A stretch of DNA of 64,000 bases from Epilithonimonas sp042695135 (lineage in GTDB: Bacteria; Bacteroidota; Bacteroidia; Flavobacteriales; Weeksellaceae), in assembly GCF_042695135.1 (NCBI RefSeq), contig NZ_CP170547.1, forward strand, positions 1,302,001 to 1,366,000. Direction: 5' to 3'. Position 1 is the first letter of the stretch. Every line of letters starts with the position of its first letter. Below the pieces are notes generated by a model. It was not told the origin of the DNA. It did no database searches and was given only the letters and a program-made list of their open reading frames with translations. This document shows, piece after piece, positions 1 to 9,272 of the stretch. Position numbers and translations under genes: made by a program.

Positions 1-10
1 AAATTAAAAT

Positions 11-643
11 ATGCCAACAAAAGAAGAACATATTATGATGGTTGCGGAGAAACTCTTCGCTGCCAATGGTTATAATGGGACTTCTGTTAGAGATATTGCT
101 TCTAAAGCCAAAGTAAATGTCTCCATGATTTCCTATTACTTCGGCTCCAAAGAAAATCTGATGGAAGAGCTTTTCAAATGGAGAATGGAAGAAGGTCTCA
201 ACTTTGCCAAGAATATTGTAGAAAATAATGACCTTTCCGAGATTGAAAAAATAGATGCGTTTATAGATAATTTGGTGAACCGTGTCCAGAAACTTCGTGA
301 TTTCTATTTGTTGATTCACACGCAACAAGTCATTAGCCAGAATAAGAACATTCAGAATTTTCTTAAAGCTTCAAAAATAAATTATTTAGAAATCTTTCAA
401 ATCATTGCAGATGCAGGTTTGGAAAAAGGTGTTTTCACGAAAAGACCATTATTTCATCTGATGCAATGTACCATTATGGGGACCATTTTCAACGCTATGC
501 ACAACATCAAAATCTATAAAGATTATCTGAAAAACAACAATCCTGATTTTGATGAAAAACATTACGAAAAGCAATATTTTCAGGAAGCTGCCGCTCACGT
601 CAAAACCATTGTGAGAGCTTTGGTTGGATATAACGAAAAATAA
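11..643 (+). CDS. TetR/AcrR-family transcriptional regulator of an efflux operon
   Basis: A 210-aa cytoplasmic DNA-binding regulator. An N-terminal TetR helix-turn-helix is visible at about residues 25-48 (TSVRDIASKAKVNVSMISYY, followed by FGSKENL), with an all-helical ligand-binding region after it. The gene lies 27 bp upstream of a TolC/EmrA/EmrB-type operon on the same strand, so it is probably the local drug-responsive repressor (inference). The ATG at 11 is close to the window edge, so its promoter cannot be judged. Family assignment is firm; the ligand is unknown. Confidence 0.9.
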   Translation: MPTKEEHIMMVAEKLFAANGYNGTSVRDIASKAKVNVSMISYYFGSKENLMEELFKWRMEEGLNFAKNIVENNDLSEIEKIDAFIDNLVNRVQKLRDFYLLIHTQQVISQNKNIQNFLKASKINYLEIFQIIADAGLEKGVFTKRPLFHLMQCTIMGTIFNAMHNIKIYKDYLKNNNPDFDEKHYEKQYFQEAAAHVKTIVRALVGYNEK

Positions 644-670
644 ATTATAATAAAATTATACTCAATTATA

Positions 671-1981
671 ATGATGCAAACAATCAATAAATTTTTAACA
701 GCTATTATTCTTATCGGATTTTTCAGTTCCGTTTCCGCGCAGGAAAAACGAACTATAAGTCTTGAGGAAGCAGTTAAATTAGGAATCCAAAATAGCAAGA
801 ATCTAAAAATAGATCAGGCTCAAATCGAAGAATCCACAGCCAATCTTCTGGCAGCAAAAAATAAACAATTGCCGGAACTCACCGTTTCCGGAAGTTATTT
901 GTACCTACCGTTGGAACCAAACGTAAATCTAAAAATTCCAGGACTGGCAGGTGGCGGACCGAAAGTCAGCAATGTTCTCTATGGCAGCGCAAACGTTTCC
1001 GTTCCGATCTATTCCGGCGGAAGAATAAAATACGGAATCAAATCTGCAGAATATCTTGTAGAAGCTTCAAAACTGAATTCTGAAAACGATAAAAACGCAA
1101 TTGCTTACAATATTTCTCAGGCCTATAATAATTTGTTCAAAGCCAATGAAGTCGTGAAACTTTTGAAAGAGAATCTCGCATCGTCTCAAAAAAGAGATCA
1201 GTCATTCATTAAACTTGAAAATAATGGCGTGATCGCAAGAAACGACCGGTTAAAAGCACAACTTCAAACTTCCAATATAGAATTACAATTGATGGAAGCT
1301 GAAAATAATTACAGCATTGCCAACATCAATATGGATCTTTTGCTTGGTTTGCCGGACAATACGGAAATCGAAGTTGATTCTGCTTATATAGGAGAAGATG
1401 ATCTAACAAAACCGGACGATTATTACCTGAATCTTGCGAGAGAAAGCAGAAATGATCTGAAAGCCCTGGATTTCCAAAGAAAAGCAGCAGTTCTTGGAAC
1501 CAAATCTGCAAAAGCAGAAAATCTTCCTTCATTAGCTTTCACCGGAGGTTACGTTGCAGCAGATATTCCGAAACTTTTGACCATCACAAACGCTGTAAAT
1601 GTTGGAGTAGGAATCCAGTACAATCTTTCTAATATCTGGAAGAAGAACTCAAGCTACGTTCAGTCCAAAGCAAGAGAACAGGAATTGGCAGCAAACAACG
1701 ATTTATTAAATGATAATGTGACGCTGGAGGTAAAACGCGATTATCAGAATGATCTTTATGCCCACAAAAAAATCGATGTTTATCAAAGAGCATTGGAGCA
1801 GGCAGAAGAAAATTACAGAATTACACTTAACAAATATAATGCAGGTCTTGAAACCATCACCAATCTTCTTGATGCAGACACTGCGAAAATCACAGCTAAT
1901 GTAAACGTTGTCACTTCAAAAGCTGACGCCGCTTTAGCGCACAAAAAATTACTACAAACTACAGGAATTATCAATAACTAA
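671..1981 (+). CDS. TolC-family outer membrane efflux protein
   Basis: A 436-aa outer-membrane channel component of a tripartite exporter. A signal peptide (about residues 1-23, ending SVSAQ) precedes two outer-membrane-efflux-protein repeats rich in long helices, typical of TolC. Length matches the family. It is the first structural gene after the TetR regulator and lies 21 bp before the membrane-fusion gene, so the three transporter genes are probably co-transcribed. It would provide the outer-membrane exit duct for the EmrAB-like pump encoded downstream. Confidence 0.92.
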   Translation: MMQTINKFLTAIILIGFFSSVSAQEKRTISLEEAVKLGIQNSKNLKIDQAQIEESTANLLAAKNKQLPELTVSGSYLYLPLEPNVNLKIPGLAGGGPKVSNVLYGSANVSVPIYSGGRIKYGIKSAEYLVEASKLNSENDKNAIAYNISQAYNNLFKANEVVKLLKENLASSQKRDQSFIKLENNGVIARNDRLKAQLQTSNIELQLMEAENNYSIANINMDLLLGLPDNTEIEVDSAYIGEDDLTKPDDYYLNLARESRNDLKALDFQRKAAVLGTKSAKAENLPSLAFTGGYVAADIPKLLTITNAVNVGVGIQYNLSNIWKKNSSYVQSKAREQELAANNDLLNDNVTLEVKRDYQNDLYAHKKIDVYQRALEQAEENYRITLNKYNAGLETITNLLDADTAKITANVNVVTSKADAALAHKKLLQTTGIINN

Positions 1982-2002
1982 TTATAATAAACTATCAATA
2001 AA

Positions 2003-3121
2003 ATGGCACAAGACAATATAAAATTCGAACAGGGAGAAGTTCCCGTTAAAAAGAAAAGAGGTCCGGTTTTTTACATCATCTTAGCTGTTGTGATTCTGGG
2101 AGCAGCATTTTTCGGAGTGAGACAATATCAATATGGGCAAACTCACGAAGAAACCGATGATGCACAGATTGCAGCAGATGTAAGCCCTGTGATTTCCAAA
2201 GTTTCCGGTTATATCTCAGAAGTAAAAGTAAAAGATAATCAGTTCGTTAAAAAAGGAGATACTTTAGTAATCCTTGATAACAGAGATCAGACAATGGCAC
2301 TTTCTCAGGCAGAAGCGGCTTTGGGAACAGCAAAAAGCAATGTAGCATCTGCACAGGCAGGTTCGCAGGCTGCAGCTTCCGGAATCAATAATTCCAGAGC
2401 AGCGGTTCAGACTGCTAATGCACAGATAGAAGCCGCAAAAGTAAACGTTTGGAGAACAGAGCAGGATATGAAGAGATATACTGAACTTGTAAAAGACCAC
2501 ACGATTACGCAGCAACAGTATGAGCAGGCTTCTGCCGCTTATCAGACAGCTCAGAAACAGCTTCAGGTTTTGGTCGATCAGAAAAATCAGGCCAATGTAC
2601 AGACAGGTGTTGTGACTTCCCAGTCCAATGCAACTTATCAGAATATAGGTATCGCAAATTCTACTTTGAAACAAAGACAGGTAGATGTAGAAAATGCAAA
2701 ACTGAATCTTTCTTACACTATTATCACGGCTAAAGAAAGTGGCTATGTTTCTAAAATTCCGGTTCAGGTAGGACAGTTCATACAAGCAGGATCGCAGTTG
2801 TTCAGTATTGTTTTGAGCAATCAGAAATGGATCGTTGCCAACTATAAAGAAACGCAGGTAGAAAAAATGGTGGAAGGCCAGAAAGTAGAGATTGAGATCG
2901 ATGCTTATCCGGATCAGAAATTTGAAGGAACAATTGCTTCTTTTTCTCCTGCAACAGGATCTACATTCTCTTTGCTTCCTCCGGATAACGCAAGTGGTAA
3001 CTTCGTAAAAGTGGTTCAGAGATTACCAGTGAAGATTACTTTCAATAATCTTAATGAAGACATTATGAAAAAATTACGTGTTGGGATGAATGTTCAGACC
3101 GTAGTGTCTCTTAAAAACTAA
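2003..3121 (+). CDS. HlyD/EmrA-type membrane fusion protein
   Basis: A 372-aa periplasmic adaptor. A single N-terminal membrane segment (about residues 21-41) is followed by the lipoyl-like half-domain starting near ETDDAQIAADVSPVISKVSG, a long Ala/Gln-rich coiled coil (about residues 95-215), the second lipoyl half and a beta-barrel domain. This is the EmrA architecture that couples a 14-helix MFS pump to TolC. It is sandwiched between a TolC-like gene (21 bp upstream) and an EmrB-like gene (3 bp downstream), which strongly supports a complete tripartite exporter. Confidence 0.92.
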   Translation: MAQDNIKFEQGEVPVKKKRGPVFYIILAVVILGAAFFGVRQYQYGQTHEETDDAQIAADVSPVISKVSGYISEVKVKDNQFVKKGDTLVILDNRDQTMALSQAEAALGTAKSNVASAQAGSQAAASGINNSRAAVQTANAQIEAAKVNVWRTEQDMKRYTELVKDHTITQQQYEQASAAYQTAQKQLQVLVDQKNQANVQTGVVTSQSNATYQNIGIANSTLKQRQVDVENAKLNLSYTIITAKESGYVSKIPVQVGQFIQAGSQLFSIVLSNQKWIVANYKETQVEKMVEGQKVEIEIDAYPDQKFEGTIASFSPATGSTFSLLPPDNASGNFVKVVQRLPVKITFNNLNEDIMKKLRVGMNVQTVVSLKN

Positions 3122-3124
3122 AAA

Positions 3125-4705
3125 ATGCAAGACGATTCATTAGTAGAATATGGATTCCGCAGAATCATTATTACCATAACAGCCATTATGTGTGCGCTTT
3201 TGGAGATTGTAGATTCTACAATCGTGAATGTGGCACTTAATGAGATGAAGGGTAATCTTGGCGCAACATTGTCCGAAGTGGGCTGGGTGATTACGGCGTA
3301 TGCCATTGGTAACGTGATTATCGTTCCTATGACCAGCTGGCTTTCTCAGCAGTTCGGGCGTAGAAATTACTTTGCGGCTTCTATCATCATATTTACAATC
3401 TTTTCTTTTCTCTGTGGTAATGCAGATAATATCTGGGAACTTGTGTTTTTCAGATTTATGCAGGGAGTAGGTGGTGGCGCACTTTTGGTGACCTCACAGA
3501 CCATCATTACAGAATCCTATCCAGTTGAGAAAAGAAGTATGGCACAAGCCATTTATGGGCTTGGAGTTATTATCGGTCCAACTTTAGGTCCACCTTTGGG
3601 AGGTTATATTGTGGATAATTACAGCTGGCCTTATATCTTTTACATCAATATTCCTTTGGGGATCATGGCGGTATTACTGACATTGCAATTCGTGAAAAGC
3701 CCAAAATATTCCGAGAAACGTTCGGCATCAGATGTAGATTGGGCAGGTATTGGTTTGCTGGCAGTTTTCGTAGGATCATTGCAGTATATTCTGGAAAGAG
3801 GTCACGAGGACGACTGGTTCGAAAGCAAGGCTATTATAGCTTTGACCATTAGTGCGGTTGTAGGATTTATACTATTCATTTGGCGTGAACTCACATTCAA
3901 ATATCCGATTGTGGAACTACGCGTCCTCAAGAACGGTAATCTGAGGATTGGTACTATTATGTCCTTTGTTTTAGGATTCGGATTGTATGGATCCACGTTC
4001 ATTGTTCCGCTTTATACACAAAGTATTCTGGGTTGGACAGCCTTGCAGTCAGGTGCATTGATGATTCCCGCAGCACTCACAACCGCTTTTATGATGCCGA
4101 TCATTGGGCAGCTATTAACGAGAGGAGCCAAACAACAGATTTTGGTAGCTTTAGGATTATTCATATTCTTTATTTATAGTTTTTGGGGGTATAAGATCCT
4201 GACGCCAGACACCAGTAAAGATGCCTTCTTCTGGATGCTGATCGTACGTGGAATGGGGCTTGGATTATTATTCATTCCGATCACTTCATTGTCACTCAGT
4301 ACGCTGAAAGGCCAGGAGATCGGGCAGGGTGCAGCTTTTACAGGGATGATGCGTCAGTTGGGCGGATCATTCGGGATTGCAGCGATTACTACATTCATAG
4401 CAAACAGAAGCGAACTTTACAGAAGCAATCTGGTGTCACATTTAGATGTTAACAATCTTGCAGTACAGCAGAGAGTTGAAGCGCTCAAAGGCAGTTTCAT
4501 TGCCAAAGGAATGTCTCCGGACAAAGCACTACAATCTGCTTATCAGATGCTGGATTTTTCAGTGACCAAGCAGGCAACGGTTTTATCCTATATGGACGTT
4601 TTCCTGTATTTGGGAATTGTATTTCTGATCTGTATTCCTTTCGTATTATTCGTAAGAGAACGCAAAGGCAAGGGCGAGAAGATCGACCTTAGCTCGGCGC
4701 ATTAA
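3125..4705 (+). CDS. DHA2-family (EmrB/QacA) MFS multidrug efflux transporter
   Basis: A 526-aa inner-membrane proton-driven drug exporter of the 14-helix DHA2 class. The MFS motif A equivalent (WLSQQFGRRNYF) and a motif-C-like GLGVIIGPTLGPPLGG are visible, and length is typical. It begins 3 bp after the EmrA-like stop codon, so the two are translationally close. The operon ends at an intrinsic terminator at 4731-4764. The substrate cannot be read from sequence; hydrophobic drugs or uncouplers are typical of EmrB relatives. Confidence 0.93.
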   Translation: MQDDSLVEYGFRRIIITITAIMCALLEIVDSTIVNVALNEMKGNLGATLSEVGWVITAYAIGNVIIVPMTSWLSQQFGRRNYFAASIIIFTIFSFLCGNADNIWELVFFRFMQGVGGGALLVTSQTIITESYPVEKRSMAQAIYGLGVIIGPTLGPPLGGYIVDNYSWPYIFYINIPLGIMAVLLTLQFVKSPKYSEKRSASDVDWAGIGLLAVFVGSLQYILERGHEDDWFESKAIIALTISAVVGFILFIWRELTFKYPIVELRVLKNGNLRIGTIMSFVLGFGLYGSTFIVPLYTQSILGWTALQSGALMIPAALTTAFMMPIIGQLLTRGAKQQILVALGLFIFFIYSFWGYKILTPDTSKDAFFWMLIVRGMGLGLLFIPITSLSLSTLKGQEIGQGAAFTGMMRQLGGSFGIAAITTFIANRSELYRSNLVSHLDVNNLAVQQRVEALKGSFIAKGMSPDKALQSAYQMLDFSVTKQATVLSYMDVFLYLGIVFLICIPFVLFVRERKGKGEKIDLSSAH

Positions 4706-4730
4706 TATTTATTTTTAGTTATTTGTGTGA

Positions 4731-4764
4731 AACTCAGAATCAGAAATGGTTCTGAGTTTTTTTT
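4731..4764 (+). terminator. Intrinsic terminator of the efflux operon
   Basis: Nine-bp stem AACTCAGAA (4731-4739) with TTCTGAGTT (4750-4758) followed by a run of T, 26 bp after the emrB-like stop codon. Confidence 0.85.
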
Positions 4765-4818
4765 GGCACTGATTTTACTGTTAATCGGTTAACTCAGATT
4801 CACTTTAAAACCGAAATT

Positions 4819-5235
4819 ATGATGCCTCTCATTTCACAGATTATATATTTATTTCTGATCGCAATTCCTGTTTCCTGCGTTGCCTGGACAGTCACTCACG
4901 AAGAGATTTTCCGGGAACCCAGAGAATATTGTCAGAACATTTGCGGAACGGCAAAGTCACTTGTCAAAAGAAAATTTTTCTATCTCTTCACCTGCGAATA
5001 TTGTTTCAGCCATTACATCAGTCTTATTTTCCTCATAATTACAGACTTCAAGCTTTTGTATCCTGATTGGCGCGGTTATATAATAGTTTTTTTTGCGCTG
5101 GTTTGGGTGGCAAACTGGTATATGAGTCTGTTCGGATACCTGCGTCAAAGCCTGAAAGTTGAAAAGATCGAAGCCAATATAAAAGACATCGACCTCAAAG
5201 AGATAAAAACCAACAAAGAAGATCAGATCCTGTAA
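4819..5235 (+). CDS. Small integral membrane protein with CxxC motif (DUF1360-like?)
   Basis: A 138-aa protein with about three predicted membrane segments: near residues 5-22, 60-77 and 85-105. A CEYCFSHYISLIFL stretch puts a CxxC pair at the start of the second helix, and the C-terminal tail is charged. The CxxC followed by an aromatic/hydrophobic helix recalls DUF1360 membrane proteins, but I cannot confirm this. Function is unknown. It is separated from the efflux operon by that operon's terminator, so it is probably its own transcript. A second ATG immediately follows the first and either could be used. Confidence 0.55.
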   Translation: MMPLISQIIYLFLIAIPVSCVAWTVTHEEIFREPREYCQNICGTAKSLVKRKFFYLFTCEYCFSHYISLIFLIITDFKLLYPDWRGYIIVFFALVWVANWYMSLFGYLRQSLKVEKIEANIKDIDLKEIKTNKEDQIL

Positions 5236-5244
5236 AGCCATTTT

Positions 5245-5362
5245 CAGGAGCCGGGAACCTGCTGTCCACTATATCTTTTTTGGCTTCAGAAGATCTGCCT
5301 ACAAACGGTGTTGCAGGAAAAGCCAAAAAAGGATGCCGTTCCCATCAGGGCTATGGGCTTCG
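5245..5362. repeat. Structured intergenic element, copy A
   Basis: The element starts CAGGAGCCGGGAACC and ends GGGCTATGGGCTTCG. An internal 12-bp perfect inverted repeat joins CTTTTTTGGCTT (5275-5286) to AAGCCAAAAAAG (5320-5331). It has the same plan as copies at 32861, 40236 and 63281: pyrimidine-rich left arm, T-tract/A-tract stem, and a GGGCT-containing right end. It is more divergent than those three. It could be the Flavo-1 RNA class (untested recollection) or a non-autonomous repeat. No ORF explains it. Confidence 0.55.
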
Positions 5363-5434
5363 TCATAATTTCAACTTTGTCTCAAAACATAAATTACACA
5401 TCTTGATTCTTAAATCTTGTCTCTTGAATCTTTC

Positions 5435-6196
5435 TTAGATCCAATTCAGCTTCACTGCCATCATACAAGCTTCCGTCATATTTCCGACACGTAGTTTTTC
5501 CAGAATATTCTGCCTGTGACGGTTCACGGTATTGATGCTGATAAAAAGTAATTCGGCAATCTCCTTACTCCGTTTTCCTTCCTGGATCATCTTCAGAATT
5601 TCCTTTTCACGAACAGACAAAAATGCCGAATTCCCGTCTTCCGTCTGATGAATGACCGAGCCATTTGCGGTATTTATAATCATCCCGTGATGAAGAGAAG
5701 AGTTGAGAAAATCAAAATGATAGAGGCATAGCGCCAGTTCTACATTGCAGTCATTAGGATTTGTGAAATAGAACATTTTGTGCAGAATGGCTTTCTGAGT
5801 CACATTATCAGCAATTTTCAATCTGCTTACGACGCAATAATCTTTATGTTCTTCAAATGGAATCGCTTTAATAAACTGAAAAAACTGAAGCTCCAGCAAA
5901 TGCTTCTGCAAAACATCGTCTGAATCAAGCTTTGCGAAAAGTTCTTCTTCCCAGATACTTTCAATTTTCTGAATATTTTTGTTCTGAAAAACATTCAGTT
6001 CGTCCGCCAGCTTCCCGGAATAAACATAACTTTTATTAAACTGGAGATCACTCAAAACAGCAATTCCATTTTCCAATTCAACAAAAGTCTGAGCAATTTC
6101 CTGACACTTTTTAAGTTGCAGATTATCATTGTCAGGAATAGAAGAGAATTCCTGTTGCAGGAGTTTTTCGTTGAGGTCGGACTGGATGGTTTTCAT
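5435..6196 (-). CDS. LuxR-family (GerE-type HTH) transcriptional regulator
   Basis: A 253-aa regulator. The C-terminal about 60 residues are a classic LuxR/GerE helix-turn-helix (LSVREKEILKMIQEGKRSKE, then a TVNRHRQNILEKL recognition helix). The roughly 190-residue N-terminal part is not a recognisable receiver domain: it has no conserved Asp/Lys pattern of CheY and may be a PAS-like or family-specific sensor. It is divergent from the sugar acetyltransferase, sharing a 76-bp intergenic region. Target and signal are unknown. Confidence 0.85.
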   Translation of the reverse strand: MKTIQSDLNEKLLQQEFSSIPDNDNLQLKKCQEIAQTFVELENGIAVLSDLQFNKSYVYSGKLADELNVFQNKNIQKIESIWEEELFAKLDSDDVLQKHLLELQFFQFIKAIPFEEHKDYCVVSRLKIADNVTQKAILHKMFYFTNPNDCNVELALCLYHFDFLNSSLHHGMIINTANGSVIHQTEDGNSAFLSVREKEILKMIQEGKRSKEIAELLFISINTVNRHRQNILEKLRVGNMTEACMMAVKLNWI

Positions 6197-6218
6197 TTAA
6201 ATTGGTTATAAATCAGTA

Positions 6219-6249
6219 TTGATAAAAACAAGTCAACACTATAAATTTG
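6219..6249 (+). promoter_or_regulatory. Bacteroidetes-type promoter of the acetyltransferase gene
   Basis: TTG at 6219-6221 and TAAATTTG at 6242-6249 with a 20-bp spacer fit the Bacteroidetes -33/-7 consensus (TTG / TAnnTTTG). The predicted start near 6253 supports translation from the ATG at 6273 rather than the upstream ATG at 6219, which lies inside the promoter. Confidence 0.65.
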
Positions 6250-6272
6250 CTTATTATCAAAGTAAAAATACA

Positions 6273-6833
6273 ATGAATAATCTGAACGAAAAAGAAAAAA
6301 TGCTGAGCGGGGAATTATATGATGCTACAGACGAACTTTTAATTAATGAAAGAAATCTCTGTAAAGATCTTTGTTTCGAATACAATCGTCTCCAGCCTTC
6401 AAAACTCAAGGAAAGAAAAAGTTTAATCAGAAAATTATTCGGCAAAACACAAAACAGATTTCACATAGAACAACCCTTTTACTGCGATTACGGCTACAAT
6501 ATTGAGATTGGCGAGAACTTCTATACCAATGTCAACGTCGTAATTCTGGACTGTGCAAAAGTGACTTTCGGTGATAATGTGATGATTGCCCCGAATTGCG
6601 GATTTTACACTGCCGGACATCCTTTCGATGTGGAGCAGCGCAACAAAGTTTTGGAATATGCCTATCCAATTACAGTCGGACATAACGTCTGGATTGGAGC
6701 AGGATGCAGTATTTTGCCAGGCGTTATGATTGGTAATAATACCGTAATCGGAGCCGGAAGTGTGGTTACAAAAGATATTCCAGCCAATGTTTTGGCGGTT
6801 GGAAATCCTTGCAAAGTCATTCGGGAACTTTAG
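6273..6833 (+). CDS. Maltose/galactoside O-acetyltransferase family protein
   Basis: A 186-aa left-handed beta-helix (hexapeptide repeat) acetyltransferase of the Maa/LacA/NodL group, which transfers acetyl from acetyl-CoA to sugar hydroxyls in the cytoplasm. The N-terminal mac domain (KEKMLSGELYDATDELLINE) is followed by hexapeptide repeats and the catalytic-His region YTAGHPFDVEQR. The end, GAGSVVTKDIPANVLAVGNP, is diagnostic. The ATG at 6273 is preferred because family members start just before the mac domain and a promoter overlaps the upstream ATG. Confidence 0.92.
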   Translation: MNNLNEKEKMLSGELYDATDELLINERNLCKDLCFEYNRLQPSKLKERKSLIRKLFGKTQNRFHIEQPFYCDYGYNIEIGENFYTNVNVVILDCAKVTFGDNVMIAPNCGFYTAGHPFDVEQRNKVLEYAYPITVGHNVWIGAGCSILPGVMIGNNTVIGAGSVVTKDIPANVLAVGNPCKVIREL

Positions 6834-6849
6834 ATAAAAATAATATCTT

Positions 6850-6901
6850 GCAGATTTAGCAGATGTAAATGAGAAAAATCTGCACCATCAGCTAAATCTG
6901 C
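6850..6901. repeat. AATCTGC-type intergenic hairpin
   Basis: A perfect 11-bp inverted repeat joins GCAGATTTAGC (6850-6860) to GCTAAATCTGC (6891-6901), followed by GAGAG. The same AATCTGC/GCAGATT units recur near 34217, 40422 and 62485, so it belongs to a dispersed family rather than being a dedicated terminator: there is no T tract. Confidence 0.55.
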
Positions 6902-6933
6902 GAGAGCAAATATTTTCTTATTAAAAAATTAAA

Positions 6934-7587
6934 ATGAAAAAAATAATAATATCATCAATCATAGCTTTAAGCTTATTCCAGGTTTTAAAAGCCCAGTCTC
7001 TCGAGAAAATGACCTGGTTCAACGAGCCTTCTCAATGGGAAATCAAAGACAAAAAATTGATAATGAATGTCACGCCGCAAAGTGATTACTGGCGGATCTC
7101 GCATTACGGTTTTACTGTGGATGATGCGCCATTTTATTACTCAACTTATGGTGGTGAATTTGAAACCAAAGTGAAAATCACCGGCGATTACAAAGCCCGT
7201 TTTGACCAAATGGGATTGATGCTCAGGATCGATGAGCAAAATTATATCAAAGCCGGCGTAGAATTCGTGGACGGGAAATTCAATTTGAGCACAGTTGTTA
7301 CCCACAAAACCAGTGATTGGAGCGTCATAGTTTTGGAAAAAACGCCGCTATTCGTTTGGATAAAAGCTGTCAGAAGACTGGACGCTGTAGAGATATTCTA
7401 TTCTTTCGATGACAAAGAATATGTGATGATGCGCAATGCTTATTTGCAGGACAACACGCCTGTACAAGTTGGATTTATGGCCGCAAGTCCGGATGGAAAC
7501 GGATTCAAAGCAACTTTCGAAAATTTCTCCGTCAAACATCTTCCCGACCAGCGTCGATTGGAATGGCTGAAGAAAAATCAGAATTAA
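6934..7587 (+). CDS. Exported DUF1349 (concanavalin-like) protein
   Basis: A 217-aa protein with a signal peptide (about residues 1-20, ending LKAQ). The rest is a DUF1349-type beta-sandwich: MTWFNEPSQWEIKDKKL, then DYWRISHYGF, then DQMGLMLRIDEQNYIKAGVE and a terminal GFKATFENFSV. Family members resemble concanavalin-A-like carbohydrate-binding or lyase folds and are usually annotated as regulation-related without proof. The periplasmic or surface location follows from the signal peptide. It ends at a strong bidirectional terminator at 7620-7649. Confidence 0.8.
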   Translation: MKKIIISSIIALSLFQVLKAQSLEKMTWFNEPSQWEIKDKKLIMNVTPQSDYWRISHYGFTVDDAPFYYSTYGGEFETKVKITGDYKARFDQMGLMLRIDEQNYIKAGVEFVDGKFNLSTVVTHKTSDWSVIVLEKTPLFVWIKAVRRLDAVEIFYSFDDKEYVMMRNAYLQDNTPVQVGFMAASPDGNGFKATFENFSVKHLPDQRRLEWLKKNQN

Positions 7588-7619
7588 TTCTAAATATTTT
7601 TGACTTTAATAATAAAAAA

Positions 7620-7649
7620 AACCTTTCAGGAAATGAAATCTGAAAGGTT
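7620..7649. terminator. Bidirectional intrinsic terminator
   Basis: A perfect 10-bp stem AACCTTTCAG (7620-7629) / CTGAAAGGTT (7640-7649) is flanked by an A run on the left and a T run on the right. It lies between convergent genes, so it serves both the DUF1349 gene and the minus-strand T9SS cargo gene. Confidence 0.88.
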
Positions 7650-7671
7650 TTTTTATTTAAAACACTGCGTT

Positions 7672-9165
7672 TTACTTTTTGATAAACTTATAGCTTTCGT
7701 TATCTATTTTTAAGATATAATTCCCTGTTGTAAGATTAGAAACATTGATTTCTTTATCAGAAAGTTTATTTTTAATAACAGATTTTCCTGTCATATCCAC
7801 AATATCATAAGCTTTACCTACCAATGATTTATCAGTTTGTAGGTTAATCACATTTGAAGCAGGATTTGGATAGATTGATATATTATTTATTTTCTTGATT
7901 TCGTTTGTGGCAAGTAATTTTGTGTCAATTAATCTGATCATTCCGATGTTGCTGTTTGTAGTGTTTCCTGCTCCAACGCCTGCTCCGGTTAATAATAGCT
8001 TTCTGTCTTTCTGTAAAATCAGATCATAATTGCTCGAATTCTTATTCGAAAAATAGTAAGTGGTAAATATACCGGAATTGTTAAAAGTAGTATCCAATGC
8101 AAAGTTAGAATTGAACTTCAAAACCAAGCCATAGCCAATACCGCCTGTTACAGTATATCCGGTAAGAAAAAAGGTATTGTTGTCAACGATTACGATCTTT
8201 TCTATATTGTCATTACTACCGTTATCAATGTCATATCTGAAAGTTCCTTCCAATGTTCCCGCAGGACTGAATGCAACTAAGTATGCATCATTTGATCCGT
8301 TTGTGTTAGAAGTAGCGGCAATCAGTACTTTACCATTAGGAAAAACTCTCATATCTGTAGAATCTACACTGACATACTGAGAAGCAATGCCATTATTACC
8401 AAAACTGGTTACAGTTGTTCCATTCGGACTCAGCTTTTGAACATTGCCGTAATAGTTGAATGTACCATTGGGTGTAGATTCAAAACCGACATAGATGTTG
8501 TTGGCACTATCAGTGTCTATGCCTAAAGAAATAGTATAAGAGTTTGTCGTAGAACTAAGTGTCACCTTACCATCTAGACTAAAACTTGTATCGTAATTTC
8601 CATTTTTATCAATTTTTATGACGCCCATAATTCCCTGTGATGTTGTGTTTACTCTTGCGGAGCCTTCAATCAATATAGAATCATTTGGGAGAACTTTGAT
8701 ATAATCAAATCTGTTCTGATAAGTGGTAACGAACAACTCCAATACGCCGCCATTTCCAAACGTAGTATCCGGAGTACCGTTTGCACTATATTTATAAATA
8801 TAACTTTTTGTAGAATTGTTGACCAGAACCAAAATGCTGCCATCTGATAAGTTAGCCAGATCGCTGATGTTAAAGTTGCTTACCGTCATTACGACTCTCG
8901 TTCCCGAGTTGGCAAAAGCAGTATCCAGCGTTCCATTCAAATTATATCTGCTGATGCTTGCATTTCCGCTTACAGATATCAATTTATTATCAATATTTTG
9001 GATGGTTTTGTATTGTACAGTACCAAAACCAACATTGTATGTATATTGTGCGGGATTGGTTGTAAATAATCTTCCATTACTACCAAAAGATGCATCATAA
9101 GCTACATTAGCCTGCGCAAAAATTAAGGCATTAATAAAAAGAAATAGAAATGAAAAATGTTTCAT
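7672..9165 (-). CDS. Delta-60 repeat protein with type IX secretion sorting domain
   Basis: A 497-aa secreted protein. The signal peptide (about residues 1-17, ending IFAQ) is followed by delta-60-repeat units with the recurring pattern LDTxFxNxG (GTLDTAFANSG, GTPDTTFGNGG, YDTSFSLDG, ALDTTFNNSG), which probably form a beta-propeller-like fold. The C-terminal about 75 residues (ISIYPNPASNVINLQTDKS ... GNYILKIDNESYKFIKK) are a type A T9SS sorting domain (Por secretion tail). It should cross the outer membrane through the type IX system and be released or anchored. Substrate unknown. A TATATTTG box at 9192-9199 (minus) precedes the start. Confidence 0.88.
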   Translation of the reverse strand: MKHFSFLFLFINALIFAQANVAYDASFGSNGRLFTTNPAQYTYNVGFGTVQYKTIQNIDNKLISVSGNASISRYNLNGTLDTAFANSGTRVVMTVSNFNISDLANLSDGSILVLVNNSTKSYIYKYSANGTPDTTFGNGGVLELFVTTYQNRFDYIKVLPNDSILIEGSARVNTTSQGIMGVIKIDKNGNYDTSFSLDGKVTLSSTTNSYTISLGIDTDSANNIYVGFESTPNGTFNYYGNVQKLSPNGTTVTSFGNNGIASQYVSVDSTDMRVFPNGKVLIAATSNTNGSNDAYLVAFSPAGTLEGTFRYDIDNGSNDNIEKIVIVDNNTFFLTGYTVTGGIGYGLVLKFNSNFALDTTFNNSGIFTTYYFSNKNSSNYDLILQKDRKLLLTGAGVGAGNTTNSNIGMIRLIDTKLLATNEIKKINNISIYPNPASNVINLQTDKSLVGKAYDIVDMTGKSVIKNKLSDKEINVSNLTTGNYILKIDNESYKFIKK

Positions 9166-9191
9166 GATTGTTTAGGATTTTTTTTAGTGCG

Positions 9192-9199
9192 CAAATATA
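9192..9199 (-). promoter_or_regulatory. -7 promoter element of the T9SS cargo gene
   Basis: On the minus strand TATATTTG matches TAnnTTTG, 26 bp upstream of the start codon. No convincing TTG is seen at the expected distance. Confidence 0.45.
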
Positions 9200-9272
9200 T
9201 AGTAACATTTGAGGCTTCTAATATGATCTAAATCATTTTTCTTATAATCCGAAAAGAATATTAAAAGCCTTC

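Noticed and set aside
2264..2785. A 173-codon minus-strand frame inside the membrane fusion gene
   Set aside because: It is a shadow of the well-supported plus-strand EmrA-like gene, with Cys/Ser-rich unlikely composition.
6219..6272. Upstream ATG of the sugar acetyltransferase
   Set aside because: A TTG/TAAATTTG promoter overlaps this stretch and family members begin at the later ATG.
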